Shown: positions 55,195-63,558 of the stretch, in pieces
How positions within the stretch are numbered: position 1 is the stretch's first letter
Layout of the letters: each line of letters opens with the position of its first letter
NCBI RefSeq assembly: GCF_020857975.1
Contig: NZ_JACWUO010000008.1
Coordinates: forward strand, 124,001 to 188,000
Direction: 5' to 3'
DNA: 64,000 nucleotides
From: Stenotrophomonas rhizophila
GTDB lineage: Bacteria; Pseudomonadota; Gammaproteobacteria; Xanthomonadales; Xanthomonadaceae
Program-made: the position numbers and the translations under genes
Notes under the pieces: generated by a model
What the model saw: only the letters and a program-made list of their open reading frames with translations
Told to the model about the DNA's origin: nothing
Database searches by the model: none

Positions 55195-56217
55195 ATGAGC
55201 AGCACCATCGACAACGTACCGGCCGTGGAGGTCGCTTTCCCCTCGTCCGGACCTGCGTTGTTCAGCGCCTGCTACGCCCCGGCCGCGCAACGCGATGCCG
55301 CCCTGGCCGACCCGCGCACCCTGGCGGTGTTTGGTTTCGGCGCGCGCCGGGCCGGCAGCGAAGACCCGCGCTGGCTGCAGATCCCGCTGGCCGTGCACGG
55401 CCCGGACCAGATCGAAATCTGGCGCGGCGCCGGCCCGGTGCAACATGGCAGCAGCGAAGGGGTGTGCTGGTCGCATACCGACAGCGTGCTGTTCGGGGCG
55501 ATCGAAATCAGTGAGGTCGACGGCGATATCGCCACTGCCGCGGCGGTGGCCTACGAACGAATGAGTGGTTTCCTGACCCGCTGCGGCTTTCCGCACCTGC
55601 TGCGCACCTGGAACTACCTGGACGCGGTGACCGAAGGCGAGGGCGACCAGGAGCGCTACCGCCGCTTCTGCGTGGGCCGCGTACAAGGCCTGCGCGCGCT
55701 GGACGAGGCCGCGCTGCCGGCGGCGACCTGCATCGGCCGCTTCGACGGCGACCGCCGCCTGCAGGTGTACTGGCTGGCCGCGCGCGAACCCGGGCTGCCG
55801 CTGGAGAACCCGCGCCAGGTCAGCGCGTTCCGCTACCCGCGCCAGTACGGGCCGCAGTCGCCCAGTTTCGCCCGCGCGCTGCTGCCGCCGCCGGCCACCG
55901 GCCTGCCGCTGCTGCAGTCGGGCACCGCGGCCATCGTCGGCCACGCCTCCCAGCACGCCGGTTCGCTGCAGGAACAACTGGGCGAGACCCTGACCAACCT
56001 GCAGAGCCTGGTGGACACCGCGCGCCGCCAGCGCCCGTCGCTGGCACCCACGCTGGGCGCCACCTCGCTGCTGAAGGTCTACGTGCGCCGCGCCGAGGAT
56101 ATGCCGGCGATCGCCGCGCAGATGCGCGCCCTGCCCGGCGCCCCGGCCTTCGTGGTGCTGCACGCCGAAGTGTGCCGCGCCGAATTGCTGGTGGAGATTG
56201 AAGGGCTGCACGGCTGA
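55195..56217 (+). CDS. xanB2: Chorismatase, 3-/4-hydroxybenzoate synthase XanB2
   Basis: A 340-residue chorismate lyase of the XanB2/FkbO group. Family blocks seen are LAVFGFGARRAG, EGVCWSHTDSVLFGAIE, RTWNYLDAV, SAFRYPRQYGPQSPSFARA and VVLHAEVCRAELLVEIEG at the C-terminus. XanB2 of Xanthomonas makes 3-hydroxybenzoate for xanthomonadin and 4-hydroxybenzoate for ubiquinone. It diverges from the pigment operon. TATCAT at 55154-55159 could be a -10 box, but no -35 is convincing, and no clear ribosome-binding site precedes the ATG. Confidence 0.94.
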   Translation: MSSTIDNVPAVEVAFPSSGPALFSACYAPAAQRDAALADPRTLAVFGFGARRAGSEDPRWLQIPLAVHGPDQIEIWRGAGPVQHGSSEGVCWSHTDSVLFGAIEISEVDGDIATAAAVAYERMSGFLTRCGFPHLLRTWNYLDAVTEGEGDQERYRRFCVGRVQGLRALDEAALPAATCIGRFDGDRRLQVYWLAAREPGLPLENPRQVSAFRYPRQYGPQSPSFARALLPPPATGLPLLQSGTAAIVGHASQHAGSLQEQLGETLTNLQSLVDTARRQRPSLAPTLGATSLLKVYVRRAEDMPAIAAQMRALPGAPAFVVLHAEVCRAELLVEIEGLHG

Positions 56218-56248
56218 GGCCAGTGGGGCAGTGCCCCGCCGGCCTCAG
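56214..56248. terminator. Hairpin shared by convergent xanB2 and cydB
   Basis: CTGAGGCC (56214-56221) pairs with GGCCTCAG (56241-56248), and inside, TGGGGC pairs with GCCCC. Both stop codons lie within the stem. No T run is seen, so it may act as a stabilising 3' structure for both mRNAs. Confidence 0.5.
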
Positions 56249-57258
56249 TGGTAGCCCGCGTCCGCCCGCACCTTGCCGCGGAACACCCGGTACGACCACG
56301 CCGTATAGCCCAGGATCACCGGCAGCAGCACCACCAGCCCGACCAGGCTGAAGCCCAGCGACGAGGCCGGTGCCGCCGCCTGCCACAGCGTCATGCTCGG
56401 CGGCAGCAGGTACGGCCACATGCCCAGCACCAGCCCGATGAAGCCCAGCACGAACAGCGCCAGGGTCAACAGGAACGGCGGCAGGTCGCGGCGCGGGTGC
56501 ATCGCGCTGCGCCACAGCGCCACCGCCACGCCCAGGGTCAGCAGCGGCACCGGCGACAGCCACCAGAAGTTGCCATCGCTGAACCAGCGCGCCATCAACC
56601 GCGAATCCAGGAACGGCAGCCAGGTGCTGACCAGGCCCATGAACACGATCACCGCCACCACCAGCGGCCGGGTCAGCGTGCGCGCCATCTCCTGCTCGCG
56701 GCCTTCGGTCTTGAGGATCAGCCAGGTGCTGCCCAGCAGCGCATAGCCGAACACCACCGCTGCACCGGTCAGCATCGAGAACGGGCTGAACCAGCTGAAC
56801 GCACCGCCCACATAGCGGCCGTCGACCACCTGCAGCCCTTCCACCAGCGCGCCCAGGATCACCCCCTGGGCAAAGGCGGCCAACAACGACCCCAGCCCGA
56901 AGGCCACGCTCCACAGCCGGCGCGAACGGTGCGCCTTGAAGCGGAACTCGAACGCCACCCCGCGGAACACCAGCGCCACCACCAGCAGCAGCACCGGCAG
57001 GTACAGCGCCGACAACAGTGCCGCATAGGCTTTCGGGAACGCCGCCATCAGGCCGGCACCGCCGAGCACCAGCCAGGTCTCGTTGCCATCCCAGATCGGC
57101 GCGGCGGTGTTCATCATCACGTCCAGCTGTTCTTCGTCCTCGGCCATCGGCGCGAGGATGCCGATGCCCAGCACGAAACCGTCCAGCACCACGTACATCA
57201 GCACGCCGAATCCGATCACCCCGAACCATGCCACCGGCAGCCAGGTTGTCATTTCCAT
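56245..57258 (-). CDS. cydB: Cytochrome bd/cyanide-insensitive oxidase subunit II
   Basis: A 337-residue membrane protein with nine helices. WFGVIGFGVLMYVVLDGFVLG and NTAAPIWDGNETWLVLGGAG are the diagnostic blocks near the N-terminus. It stabilises the haems of CydA. The ATG at 57258 has GGAGG at nine bases and lies one base after the cydA stop. The short CydX subunit is not seen after it. Confidence 0.94.
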   Translation of the reverse strand: MEMTTWLPVAWFGVIGFGVLMYVVLDGFVLGIGILAPMAEDEEQLDVMMNTAAPIWDGNETWLVLGGAGLMAAFPKAYAALLSALYLPVLLLVVALVFRGVAFEFRFKAHRSRRLWSVAFGLGSLLAAFAQGVILGALVEGLQVVDGRYVGGAFSWFSPFSMLTGAAVVFGYALLGSTWLILKTEGREQEMARTLTRPLVVAVIVFMGLVSTWLPFLDSRLMARWFSDGNFWWLSPVPLLTLGVAVALWRSAMHPRRDLPPFLLTLALFVLGFIGLVLGMWPYLLPPSMTLWQAAAPASSLGFSLVGLVVLLPVILGYTAWSYRVFRGKVRADAGYH

Positions 57259-57259
57259 C

Positions 57260-58657
57260 TCAGCTTTCCTCCAGTGGTTCGTCGGCGCCGGACAGTGGCC
57301 GCGCCGGGGTCTTGCTGCCGCCTTCCAGCGCCAGCGCCGGTTCGTGCGGGCGTGGGCCGGTGCGGATGATTTTGACCAGGTACCAGATGCCCCAGCCGAA
57401 CACGAAGGCGTAGCCGACCACATAGACCGCCAGCGACAACGCCGTCATCCAGGCGCTCTGCGGGCCCACCGCATCGGCGGTGCGCAGTACGCCGTAGACC
57501 ACCCACGGCTGGCGCCCCATTTCGGTGACGAACCATCCCGACAGCAGCGCGATGAAGCCGCTGGGCAGCATCCAGTTCCAGCCGGTGACCAGCCAGCGCG
57601 ACTGCAGCAGCCGGCCGCGCCACCACTGGAAGGCCGACACCCAGGCCAGCAACAGCATCAGCGTGCCCAGCCCGACCATGATCCGGAACGCGAAGAACAC
57701 CGGCACCACCGGCGGCCGTTCGCTGGCCGCCACCGAGGTCAGCGGCGCGAACGTACCATCCAGCGAATGGGTCAGGATCAGGCTGCCCAGGCGCGGGATG
57801 GCGATTTCATAGTCGTTGCGCTCGGCCTTTTCATTGGGCAGCGCGAACACCACCAGCGGCACGCCCTCGCCTTCGTCGGCCGAGTACCAGTGCGCTTCCA
57901 TCGCCGCGATCTTCATCGGCTGGTGCTTGAGCGTGTTCAGCCCGTGCATGTCGCCCACGAAGATCTGCACCGGCACCGTCAGCGCGGCGAAGGCGATGGC
58001 CGCCAGCAGCATGGTGCGCCCGGCTTCCACGTGCGTGCCCCGCCGCAGGTACCAGGCACCCACGCCGCCGATCACGAAACACGTAGTGATGAACGAGCCC
58101 AGCGCCATATGCGCCAGGCGATACGGGAAGGACGGGTTGAACACCACCTGCCACCAGTCCTGCGGGTGCACGATGCCGTCGACCATGGCGTAGCCGGCCG
58201 GGGTATGCAGCCAGCTGTTGGAGGACAGGATCCAGAACGTGGAGAACAGCGTGCCCAGCGCCACCATGCAGGTGGAGAGGAAATGCAGGCGCGGCGACAC
58301 CCGGCCCCAGCCGAACATCATCACCCCCAGGAAGCTGGCTTCCAGGAAGAACGCGGTCAGCACCTCGTAGGTGAGCAGCGGGCCGATCACGCTGCCGGCC
58401 ACCTCGCTCAGGCGCGGCCAGTTGGTGCCGAACTGGAAGGCCATGACGATGCCACTGACCACGCCCATGCCGAAGGACACCGCGAAGATCTTCTGCCAGA
58501 AGAAATACAGCTCGCGCCAGATCGGGTTGCCGGTCCGCAGCCAGCGCGATTCCACGAAGGCCAGCCAGCTGGCCGTGCCGATGGTGAAGGCCGGGAACAG
58601 GACATGGAAACTGATGACGAACCCGAACTGGATCCGCGACAACAACAACGCGTCCAC
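57260..58657 (-). CDS. cydA: Cytochrome bd/cyanide-insensitive oxidase subunit I
   Basis: A 465-residue quinol oxidase subunit with about nine helices. SRIQFGFVISFHVLFPAFTIG carries the first haem histidine, and GWFVTEMGRQPWVV is the conserved Q-loop end with the quinol-site motif GRQPW. Total length is that of short-Q-loop (CIO-type) enzymes, shorter than E. coli CydA. The start is GTG at 58657, preceded by GGAGG at six bases; no in-frame ATG gives a proper N-terminus. It supports respiration at low oxygen or with cyanide or nitric oxide. Confidence 0.94.
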   Translation of the reverse strand: MDALLLSRIQFGFVISFHVLFPAFTIGTASWLAFVESRWLRTGNPIWRELYFFWQKIFAVSFGMGVVSGIVMAFQFGTNWPRLSEVAGSVIGPLLTYEVLTAFFLEASFLGVMMFGWGRVSPRLHFLSTCMVALGTLFSTFWILSSNSWLHTPAGYAMVDGIVHPQDWWQVVFNPSFPYRLAHMALGSFITTCFVIGGVGAWYLRRGTHVEAGRTMLLAAIAFAALTVPVQIFVGDMHGLNTLKHQPMKIAAMEAHWYSADEGEGVPLVVFALPNEKAERNDYEIAIPRLGSLILTHSLDGTFAPLTSVAASERPPVVPVFFAFRIMVGLGTLMLLLAWVSAFQWWRGRLLQSRWLVTGWNWMLPSGFIALLSGWFVTEMGRQPWVVYGVLRTADAVGPQSAWMTALSLAVYVVGYAFVFGWGIWYLVKIIRTGPRPHEPALALEGGSKTPARPLSGADEPLEES

Positions 58658-58829
58658 GTGACGCCTCCGGCAGGTTTCTGGAATCCGCACCAGTTTGGGC
58701 TGGTATCCGTGAAAGGCACATGCGACCCGGTGACGCGCTGCTTCACTTTGTCGCAGGTGTGGCCGGTCCTGAGTTGGTGGGTGATTCAGTGGGCGTGGGC
58801 CTTCGCCCGGGGCTACCGCGAGCGTGAGG

Positions 58830-58928
58830 GCCCCGCAGCGGCCGGTAGGCCCCTGGTGCAAATGTCCCCCGGCCGCGTTGCGGCCTCCTCCTTTACTTTG
58901 CCCAGGAGCCTACCGGCCGCTACGGGGC
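58830..58928. repeat. Inverted repeat with 27-base arms
   Basis: Arms at 58830-58856 (GCCCCGCAGCGGCCGGTAGG...) and 58902-58928 match at 25 of 27 positions around a 45-base centre. This lies upstream of cydA in the region between divergent cydA and the S9 peptidase. Confidence 0.82.
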
Positions 58929-58974
58929 TCGGCTTGCGGTAAGCAGGGGAAGCCAAGGATTTTTGGCGCTGGTT

Positions 58975-59096
58975 GGTGGGTCGGGCGCTGGGGTCCCATA
59001 CCCTTGGAGGCGAAGTAAAGGGGGAGGGGGCGGCCGCAGGCCGACGCCGGAGGACATTCGCCGGAAAGGGTATGGGACCCCAGCGCCCGACCCACC
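58975..59096. repeat. Perfect 31-bp inverted repeat
   Basis: The arm at 58975-59005 (GGTGGGTCGGGCGCTGGGGT then CCCATACCCTT) is exactly repeated in inverse at 59066-59096, with a 60-base centre rich in GGAGGGGG and GGCGGCCGC. Its centre also resembles, in inverse, the centre of the repeat at 58830-58928 (CTTTACTTTGCC against GGCGAAGTAAAG). No gene lies in 58658-59207. Confidence 0.93.
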
Positions 59097-59207
59097 GACC
59101 CCCGCTTGCCTTGCGCAGGAAGGGGCCACGCCCATGACCTGTGGCCCCTTCCCGCAGCCCTTGCGGCTGCTACGCTTGGCGGGTTTTCCACTACGGTACC
59201 GCCCGCA

Positions 59208-61574
59208 ATGCCCAGAACGCTGCCCTTGTCCCTGCTGCTGCTCGCCACCCTCGGCGGCGCCGCCCATGCGGCACCGACGCCGATCACCATCGAGCAGGCC
59301 ATGGCCGACCCGGACTGGATCGGTCCACCGGTCGAGAGCGCCTGGTGGTCGTGGAACAGCCAGCAGGTGGAGTACCAGCTCAAGCGCGCCGGCAGCCCGA
59401 TCCGCGACACCTTCCGCCAGCCGGTCAACGGGGGCGTGGCGGCCCAGGTGGCCGACGACCAGCGCGGCAGCCTGGACGTGGACAGCCCGGTGTATGACAG
59501 CGCGCGCCAGCGCAGCGTGTTCGTGCGCAATGGCGATGTGTTCCTGCGTGACCTGCGCAGCGGCGCGCTGACCCAGCTCACCCGCAGCACCGAAAAGTCC
59601 GGCGCGGTCAATTTCGCCCGCGATGGCGGGGTGATCTGGCGCACCGGGCAGAACTGGTTCCATTGGACCGCGGCCGCCGGCGTGCGGCAGGTGGCCAGCC
59701 TGAAGGCCGAGAAGAACCCCGACGATGTGCCCAAGCCGGACGTGCTGCGCGACCAGCAGCTGCGCACCCTGGCCACGCTGCGCAACGACCGTGCCCAGCG
59801 CGAGGCGCTCAAGGCGCAGGAAGCCAACTGGCGCCGCGCCGACGGCACCCGCGCGCCGGGCCCGGTGTACCTGGGGGCCGAGGTGGAGATCGTCGACAGC
59901 GTGCTGTCGCCGGATGCCCGCACCCTGATCGTGGTCACCAAGCCGAAGGGCTTCGATGAAGGCCGCGGCGGCAAGATGCCCAAGTACGTGACCGAATCGG
60001 GCTACGAGGAATTCGAGGACACCCGCACCCGCGTGGGCCGCAACGACCCCGAGCCGCACGCGCTGTGGCTGGTCGATGCGCAGGCCGGCACGGTCAAGCC
60101 GCTGTCGCTGGACGGCCTGCCGGGTATCGGCAGCGATCCGCTGGCCGCGCTGCGCAAGGCGGCCGGCAAGGACGCGCTGAAGGGCAACCGTCCGCTGGAG
60201 GTCCTCGGCGGCCCCGGCGCGCCGGGCATCCGCTGGAGCGCCGACGGCCAGCACGCGGCCATCATGCTGCGCGCCAACGACAACAAGGACCGCTGGATCG
60301 CCAGCGTCAGCGCGGCCGGCGGCAAGCTGGAAAACCGCCACCGCCTCACCGACAACGCGTGGATCAACTGGAGCTTCAACGATTTCGGCTGGTCCAGCGA
60401 CAACCGCACGCTGTGGCTGCTGTCCGAAGAATCGGGCTATTCGCACCTGTATACCCAGCAGGGCACGGCCAAGCCGCAGGCACTGACCGGCGGCAACTGG
60501 GAAACCTCGATGCCGGTGCCCAGCGCCGACGGCCGCGGCTTCTACTTCCTGTGCAACCAGCAAAGCCCGGGCGACTACGAAGTCTGCGCGGTCGACAATG
60601 CCAGCAAGCAGGTGCGTGAGCTGACCGCGCTCAACGGCGTGGAAGACTTTTCGCTGTCGCCGGACGGCCAGCAGCTGCTGGTGCGCTATTCCGGCGCCTA
60701 CCTGCCGGCGCAGCTGGCGGTGGTGCCCACCGGCGGCGGCCAGGCCAAGGTCCTCACCGACACCCGCAGCGCCGCGTTCAAGGCGCGCCAGTGGATCCAG
60801 CCCAAGCTGGTGCAGGTGCCGTCCAGGCACGGCGCCGGCGTGGTCTGGGCCAAGTACTACGGCCCGGAAAACCCCGAGCCGGGCAAGCAGTACCCGATCG
60901 CCATGTTCGTGCACGGCGCCGGCTACCTGCAGAACGTGCACCAGCGTTACCCGGCCTACTTCCGCGAGCAGATGTTCCACAACCTGCTGGTGCAGAAGGG
61001 CTACATCGTGCTGGACATGGATTACCGCGGCAGCGAGGGCTATGGCCGCAACTGGCGCACGGCGATCTACCGCAACATGGGCCACCCGGAACTGGAAGAC
61101 TACAAGGACGGCCTGGACTGGCTGGTCCAGAACCAGCAGGGCGACCGCGACCACGCCGGCATCTATGGCGGTTCCTACGGCGGCTTCATGACCTTCATGG
61201 CGCTGTTCCGCTCGCCGGGCACGTTCAAGGCCGGTGCCGCGCTGCGCCCGGTGGTGGACTGGCACCAGTACAACCACGGCTACACCGCCAACATCCTCAA
61301 CACCCCGGATATCGACCCGGAGGCCTACCGCAAATCCTCGCCGATCGAGTACGCTGACGGCCTGCAGGACCACCTGCTGATCGCGCACGGGATGATGGAC
61401 GACAACGTGTTCTTCCAGGACTCGGTCAACCTGACCCAGAAGCTGATCGAACTGCACAAGGACAACTGGACCATCGCGCCCTACCCGCTGGAACGCCATG
61501 GCTATGTGCGCCCCGATTCCTGGCTGGACCAGTACAAGCGCATCCTCAAGCTGTTCGAAGAGAACCTGAAGTGA
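59208..61574 (+). CDS. Exported S9 family peptidase (dipeptidyl peptidase IV-like)
   Basis: A 788-residue peptidase with Sec signal (MPRTLPLSLLLLATLGGAAHA). Residues 40-540 form the beta-propeller domain. The hydrolase domain has the nucleophile in GGSYGGFMT, the acid in GMMDDNVFFQDS and histidine in LERHGYVRPDSW. The double Glu motif of DPP IV is not clear. It cleaves peptides, probably Xaa-Pro or Xaa-Ala, in the periplasm. The ATG at 59208 gives the signal directly. GTGA overlap couples it to the Nudix gene. Confidence 0.94.
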   Translation: MPRTLPLSLLLLATLGGAAHAAPTPITIEQAMADPDWIGPPVESAWWSWNSQQVEYQLKRAGSPIRDTFRQPVNGGVAAQVADDQRGSLDVDSPVYDSARQRSVFVRNGDVFLRDLRSGALTQLTRSTEKSGAVNFARDGGVIWRTGQNWFHWTAAAGVRQVASLKAEKNPDDVPKPDVLRDQQLRTLATLRNDRAQREALKAQEANWRRADGTRAPGPVYLGAEVEIVDSVLSPDARTLIVVTKPKGFDEGRGGKMPKYVTESGYEEFEDTRTRVGRNDPEPHALWLVDAQAGTVKPLSLDGLPGIGSDPLAALRKAAGKDALKGNRPLEVLGGPGAPGIRWSADGQHAAIMLRANDNKDRWIASVSAAGGKLENRHRLTDNAWINWSFNDFGWSSDNRTLWLLSEESGYSHLYTQQGTAKPQALTGGNWETSMPVPSADGRGFYFLCNQQSPGDYEVCAVDNASKQVRELTALNGVEDFSLSPDGQQLLVRYSGAYLPAQLAVVPTGGGQAKVLTDTRSAAFKARQWIQPKLVQVPSRHGAGVVWAKYYGPENPEPGKQYPIAMFVHGAGYLQNVHQRYPAYFREQMFHNLLVQKGYIVLDMDYRGSEGYGRNWRTAIYRNMGHPELEDYKDGLDWLVQNQQGDRDHAGIYGGSYGGFMTFMALFRSPGTFKAGAALRPVVDWHQYNHGYTANILNTPDIDPEAYRKSSPIEYADGLQDHLLIAHGMMDDNVFFQDSVNLTQKLIELHKDNWTIAPYPLERHGYVRPDSWLDQYKRILKLFEENLK

Positions 61575-61990
61575 GTCCTGCCGCGGCGCCGATCGAGATC
61601 GTCGCCGCGGTCATCGGCGACACCGTCGGCCGGGTGCTGGTGGTGCGCAAACAGGGCACGGACCACTTCATCCAGCCCGGCGGCAAACCCGAACCGGGCG
61701 AGGCGCCCCTGCAGGCCCTGGCGCGTGAGCTCTGGGAGGAACTGGGGGTACGGCTGGACGCCGCCAGCGCCTTGCCACTCGGGCGTTTCCAGGCCTGGGC
61801 GGTGCACGAACCCGGCCGCCGGGTACACGCCCACGCCTGGCTGGTGCGGGTGCACGGCACGCCACGGCCGCAGGCCGAAATCGCCGAGCTGGCCTGGGTA
61901 CCGCTGCAGCCGCCGCACGGGCGGCGCTTGGCAGCCTTGAGCGCAGACCATATCCTGCCGGCGGCCGCGCTCGCGCTGGCGGCAGGCTGA
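61571..61990 (+). CDS. Nudix hydrolase
   Basis: A 139-residue pyrophosphatase. The Nudix box GGKPEPGEAPLQALARELWEELG is covered in two parts by GGKPEPGE (about residues 37-44) and RELWEELG, with all key residues. The start is GTG at 61571, four bases before the end of the peptidase gene. Substrate cannot be told from sequence. Confidence 0.92.
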   Translation: MSPAAAPIEIVAAVIGDTVGRVLVVRKQGTDHFIQPGGKPEPGEAPLQALARELWEELGVRLDAASALPLGRFQAWAVHEPGRRVHAHAWLVRVHGTPRPQAEIAELAWVPLQPPHGRRLAALSADHILPAAALALAAG

Positions 61991-62021
61991 CGCCTGGCGC
62001 CCACCCCAACCAGGACACCGG

Positions 62022-62645
62022 ATGTCATCGCTTCCCCCGCAACTACCCACGGCCGCGCCCCCGGTCGCAGCGCAGGTAGCGCCCAAGTTCCTCTCGCCGA
62101 TGCTGCTGTCGGTGCTGGTGGTCTGCATCGTCTCGGCGCTGTCCTGGGCATTGCTGGCCGCGCTGGCGGTACCGCTGCGCCAGGCCGCCTGGCTGCAGGA
62201 CCTGCTCGGTGATGCGCCGCTGGAATGGCTGTCGCCCTCGCTGCGCTGGCTGGGCCACCACGTGGTGGCCACCAGCCTCTGGATGCTGGCCATCTGCGTG
62301 GCCGGCGTCGCCGCCAGCTGGGGCATGCTGTACCGCCAACGCTGGGCGCTGTGGCTGTTCATCGTGGTGCTGGTGGTAACCGCCCTGCTCAACTTCGCCG
62401 GCGCCTGGCTGGTCGATGAGGCCTTCGCGCACGGCATCGCCTACCTGACCGCCCATCTGGACGACCCCGACCTGACCGCGTACATGGATGGCACCGAGCT
62501 GCGCCGGCTCAAGCACGAACTGCTGATGCACCGCATCCTGTACACCGGCATGTCGGTGCTGACCGCGCTGACCTTCGCCGGCCTGCACGGCTGGCTGGTG
62601 GTGCGCCTGCTGCGTGCCGACGTGCAGGCCTGGTTCGGCCGCTGA
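62022..62645 (+). CDS. Membrane protein of unknown function
   Basis: A 207-residue protein with a Pro/Ala-rich N-terminus and four hydrophobic helices (about 30-52, 80-102, 107-130, 172-195). A polar loop between helices 3 and 4 (DEAFAHGIAYLTAHLDDPDL) is likely periplasmic or cytosolic in a hairpin. I do not recognise a family. It is 31 bases after the Nudix gene and 49 before the next gene. Confidence 0.78.
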   Translation: MSSLPPQLPTAAPPVAAQVAPKFLSPMLLSVLVVCIVSALSWALLAALAVPLRQAAWLQDLLGDAPLEWLSPSLRWLGHHVVATSLWMLAICVAGVAASWGMLYRQRWALWLFIVVLVVTALLNFAGAWLVDEAFAHGIAYLTAHLDDPDLTAYMDGTELRRLKHELLMHRILYTGMSVLTALTFAGLHGWLVVRLLRADVQAWFGR

Positions 62646-62694
62646 CCCCTGTTTTCCGCTGCCCTGTTTTCCGCTGTATGCAAGGACTGACCCC

Positions 62695-63558
62695 GTGACC
62701 CCTGCTGTTTCCCCCCGCCGCTGGCGCTGTGTTGCCTTGGCCGTGCTGGCCACCCTGAGCCTGCCGGCCGCCGCCCAGTCGCTGCGCTGCGGCACCTTCA
62801 AGGACGCCGACAGCGGCGCCGTGCTGCGGCTGGAAAGCAGCGCGCAGGCCCGGCTCGAGCTGCCCGGCCAGGCGGCCGAGCCGTACCACCTGCAGCACGA
62901 GGGCGACCAGCTGCTGGCCGCCAACCTGGCCAGCGGCAGGACCTCGAGGCTGTCGGTCAGCGCCGACGGCCGTTACCTCAACGACGACACCGCGCATTAC
63001 GCACTCGAGGGCGAGGCCGCCTGCCAGCCGCCGCCGACGTTCGCGCCCGGCAGCTGCCGCGCCGATATCGCCACCTGCATGGGCCAGATGGTGTGGGCCG
63101 GCGCGGACAGCTGGCGGCAATGGTGCGCCCAGGGCATCCCGGTCGCCTGCGACCGGCTGATCGAGGACTACCGCAGCGACGCACGCAGTGCCTGGGTGAT
63201 CGCCAGGGTGATGGCCGACCCCACGATACCGTCCAGCGTTCCCCCGGTGTGCCAGCAGGACAACGCCGCCTTCGATGCCGACGCCTGCCGCGTGGCCGAC
63301 GACAAGGACCGGGTGCGGGCGGTCGGCAAGGCGTTTTCGATCACCAGGGAGATGCCGGAGGAACCGCTCCTGCCCGCCGCGCAGCTGGACGAGGTGGAGG
63401 CGCTGTGCCGCCAGCACCCCAGCGGCACCTTCTGCACCGCCGTGGCGCTGGCATTGCGCACCGCCGGGCGGCTGCCGGCGGCCCGTGCGGCACTGCAACT
63501 GGCCTGCAGCCCCGGCAACGATGCGCAGGCCTGCGCGCAGCTGGCTGCGACCCCATGA
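62695..63558 (+). CDS. Exported protein, first of two tandem paralogues
   Basis: A 287-residue protein with Sec signal (RRWRCVALAVLATLSLPAAA, cut before QSLRCGTF). The mature half has CGTFKDADSGAVLRLE, and cysteines recur (CQPPP, GSCRADIATCMG, WCAQG, VACDRLIED, VCQQD, ACRVAD, LCRQHP, FCTAV, LACSPG, ACAQL), so many disulfides are likely. The repeated C-x(n)-C spacing in the second half is like Sel1-type cysteine-rich repeats. The start is GTG at 62695 after AAGGA; no ATG fits. ATGA overlap couples it to its paralogue. Confidence 0.8.
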   Translation: MTPAVSPRRWRCVALAVLATLSLPAAAQSLRCGTFKDADSGAVLRLESSAQARLELPGQAAEPYHLQHEGDQLLAANLASGRTSRLSVSADGRYLNDDTAHYALEGEAACQPPPTFAPGSCRADIATCMGQMVWAGADSWRQWCAQGIPVACDRLIEDYRSDARSAWVIARVMADPTIPSSVPPVCQQDNAAFDADACRVADDKDRVRAVGKAFSITREMPEEPLLPAAQLDEVEALCRQHPSGTFCTAVALALRTAGRLPAARAALQLACSPGNDAQACAQLAATP

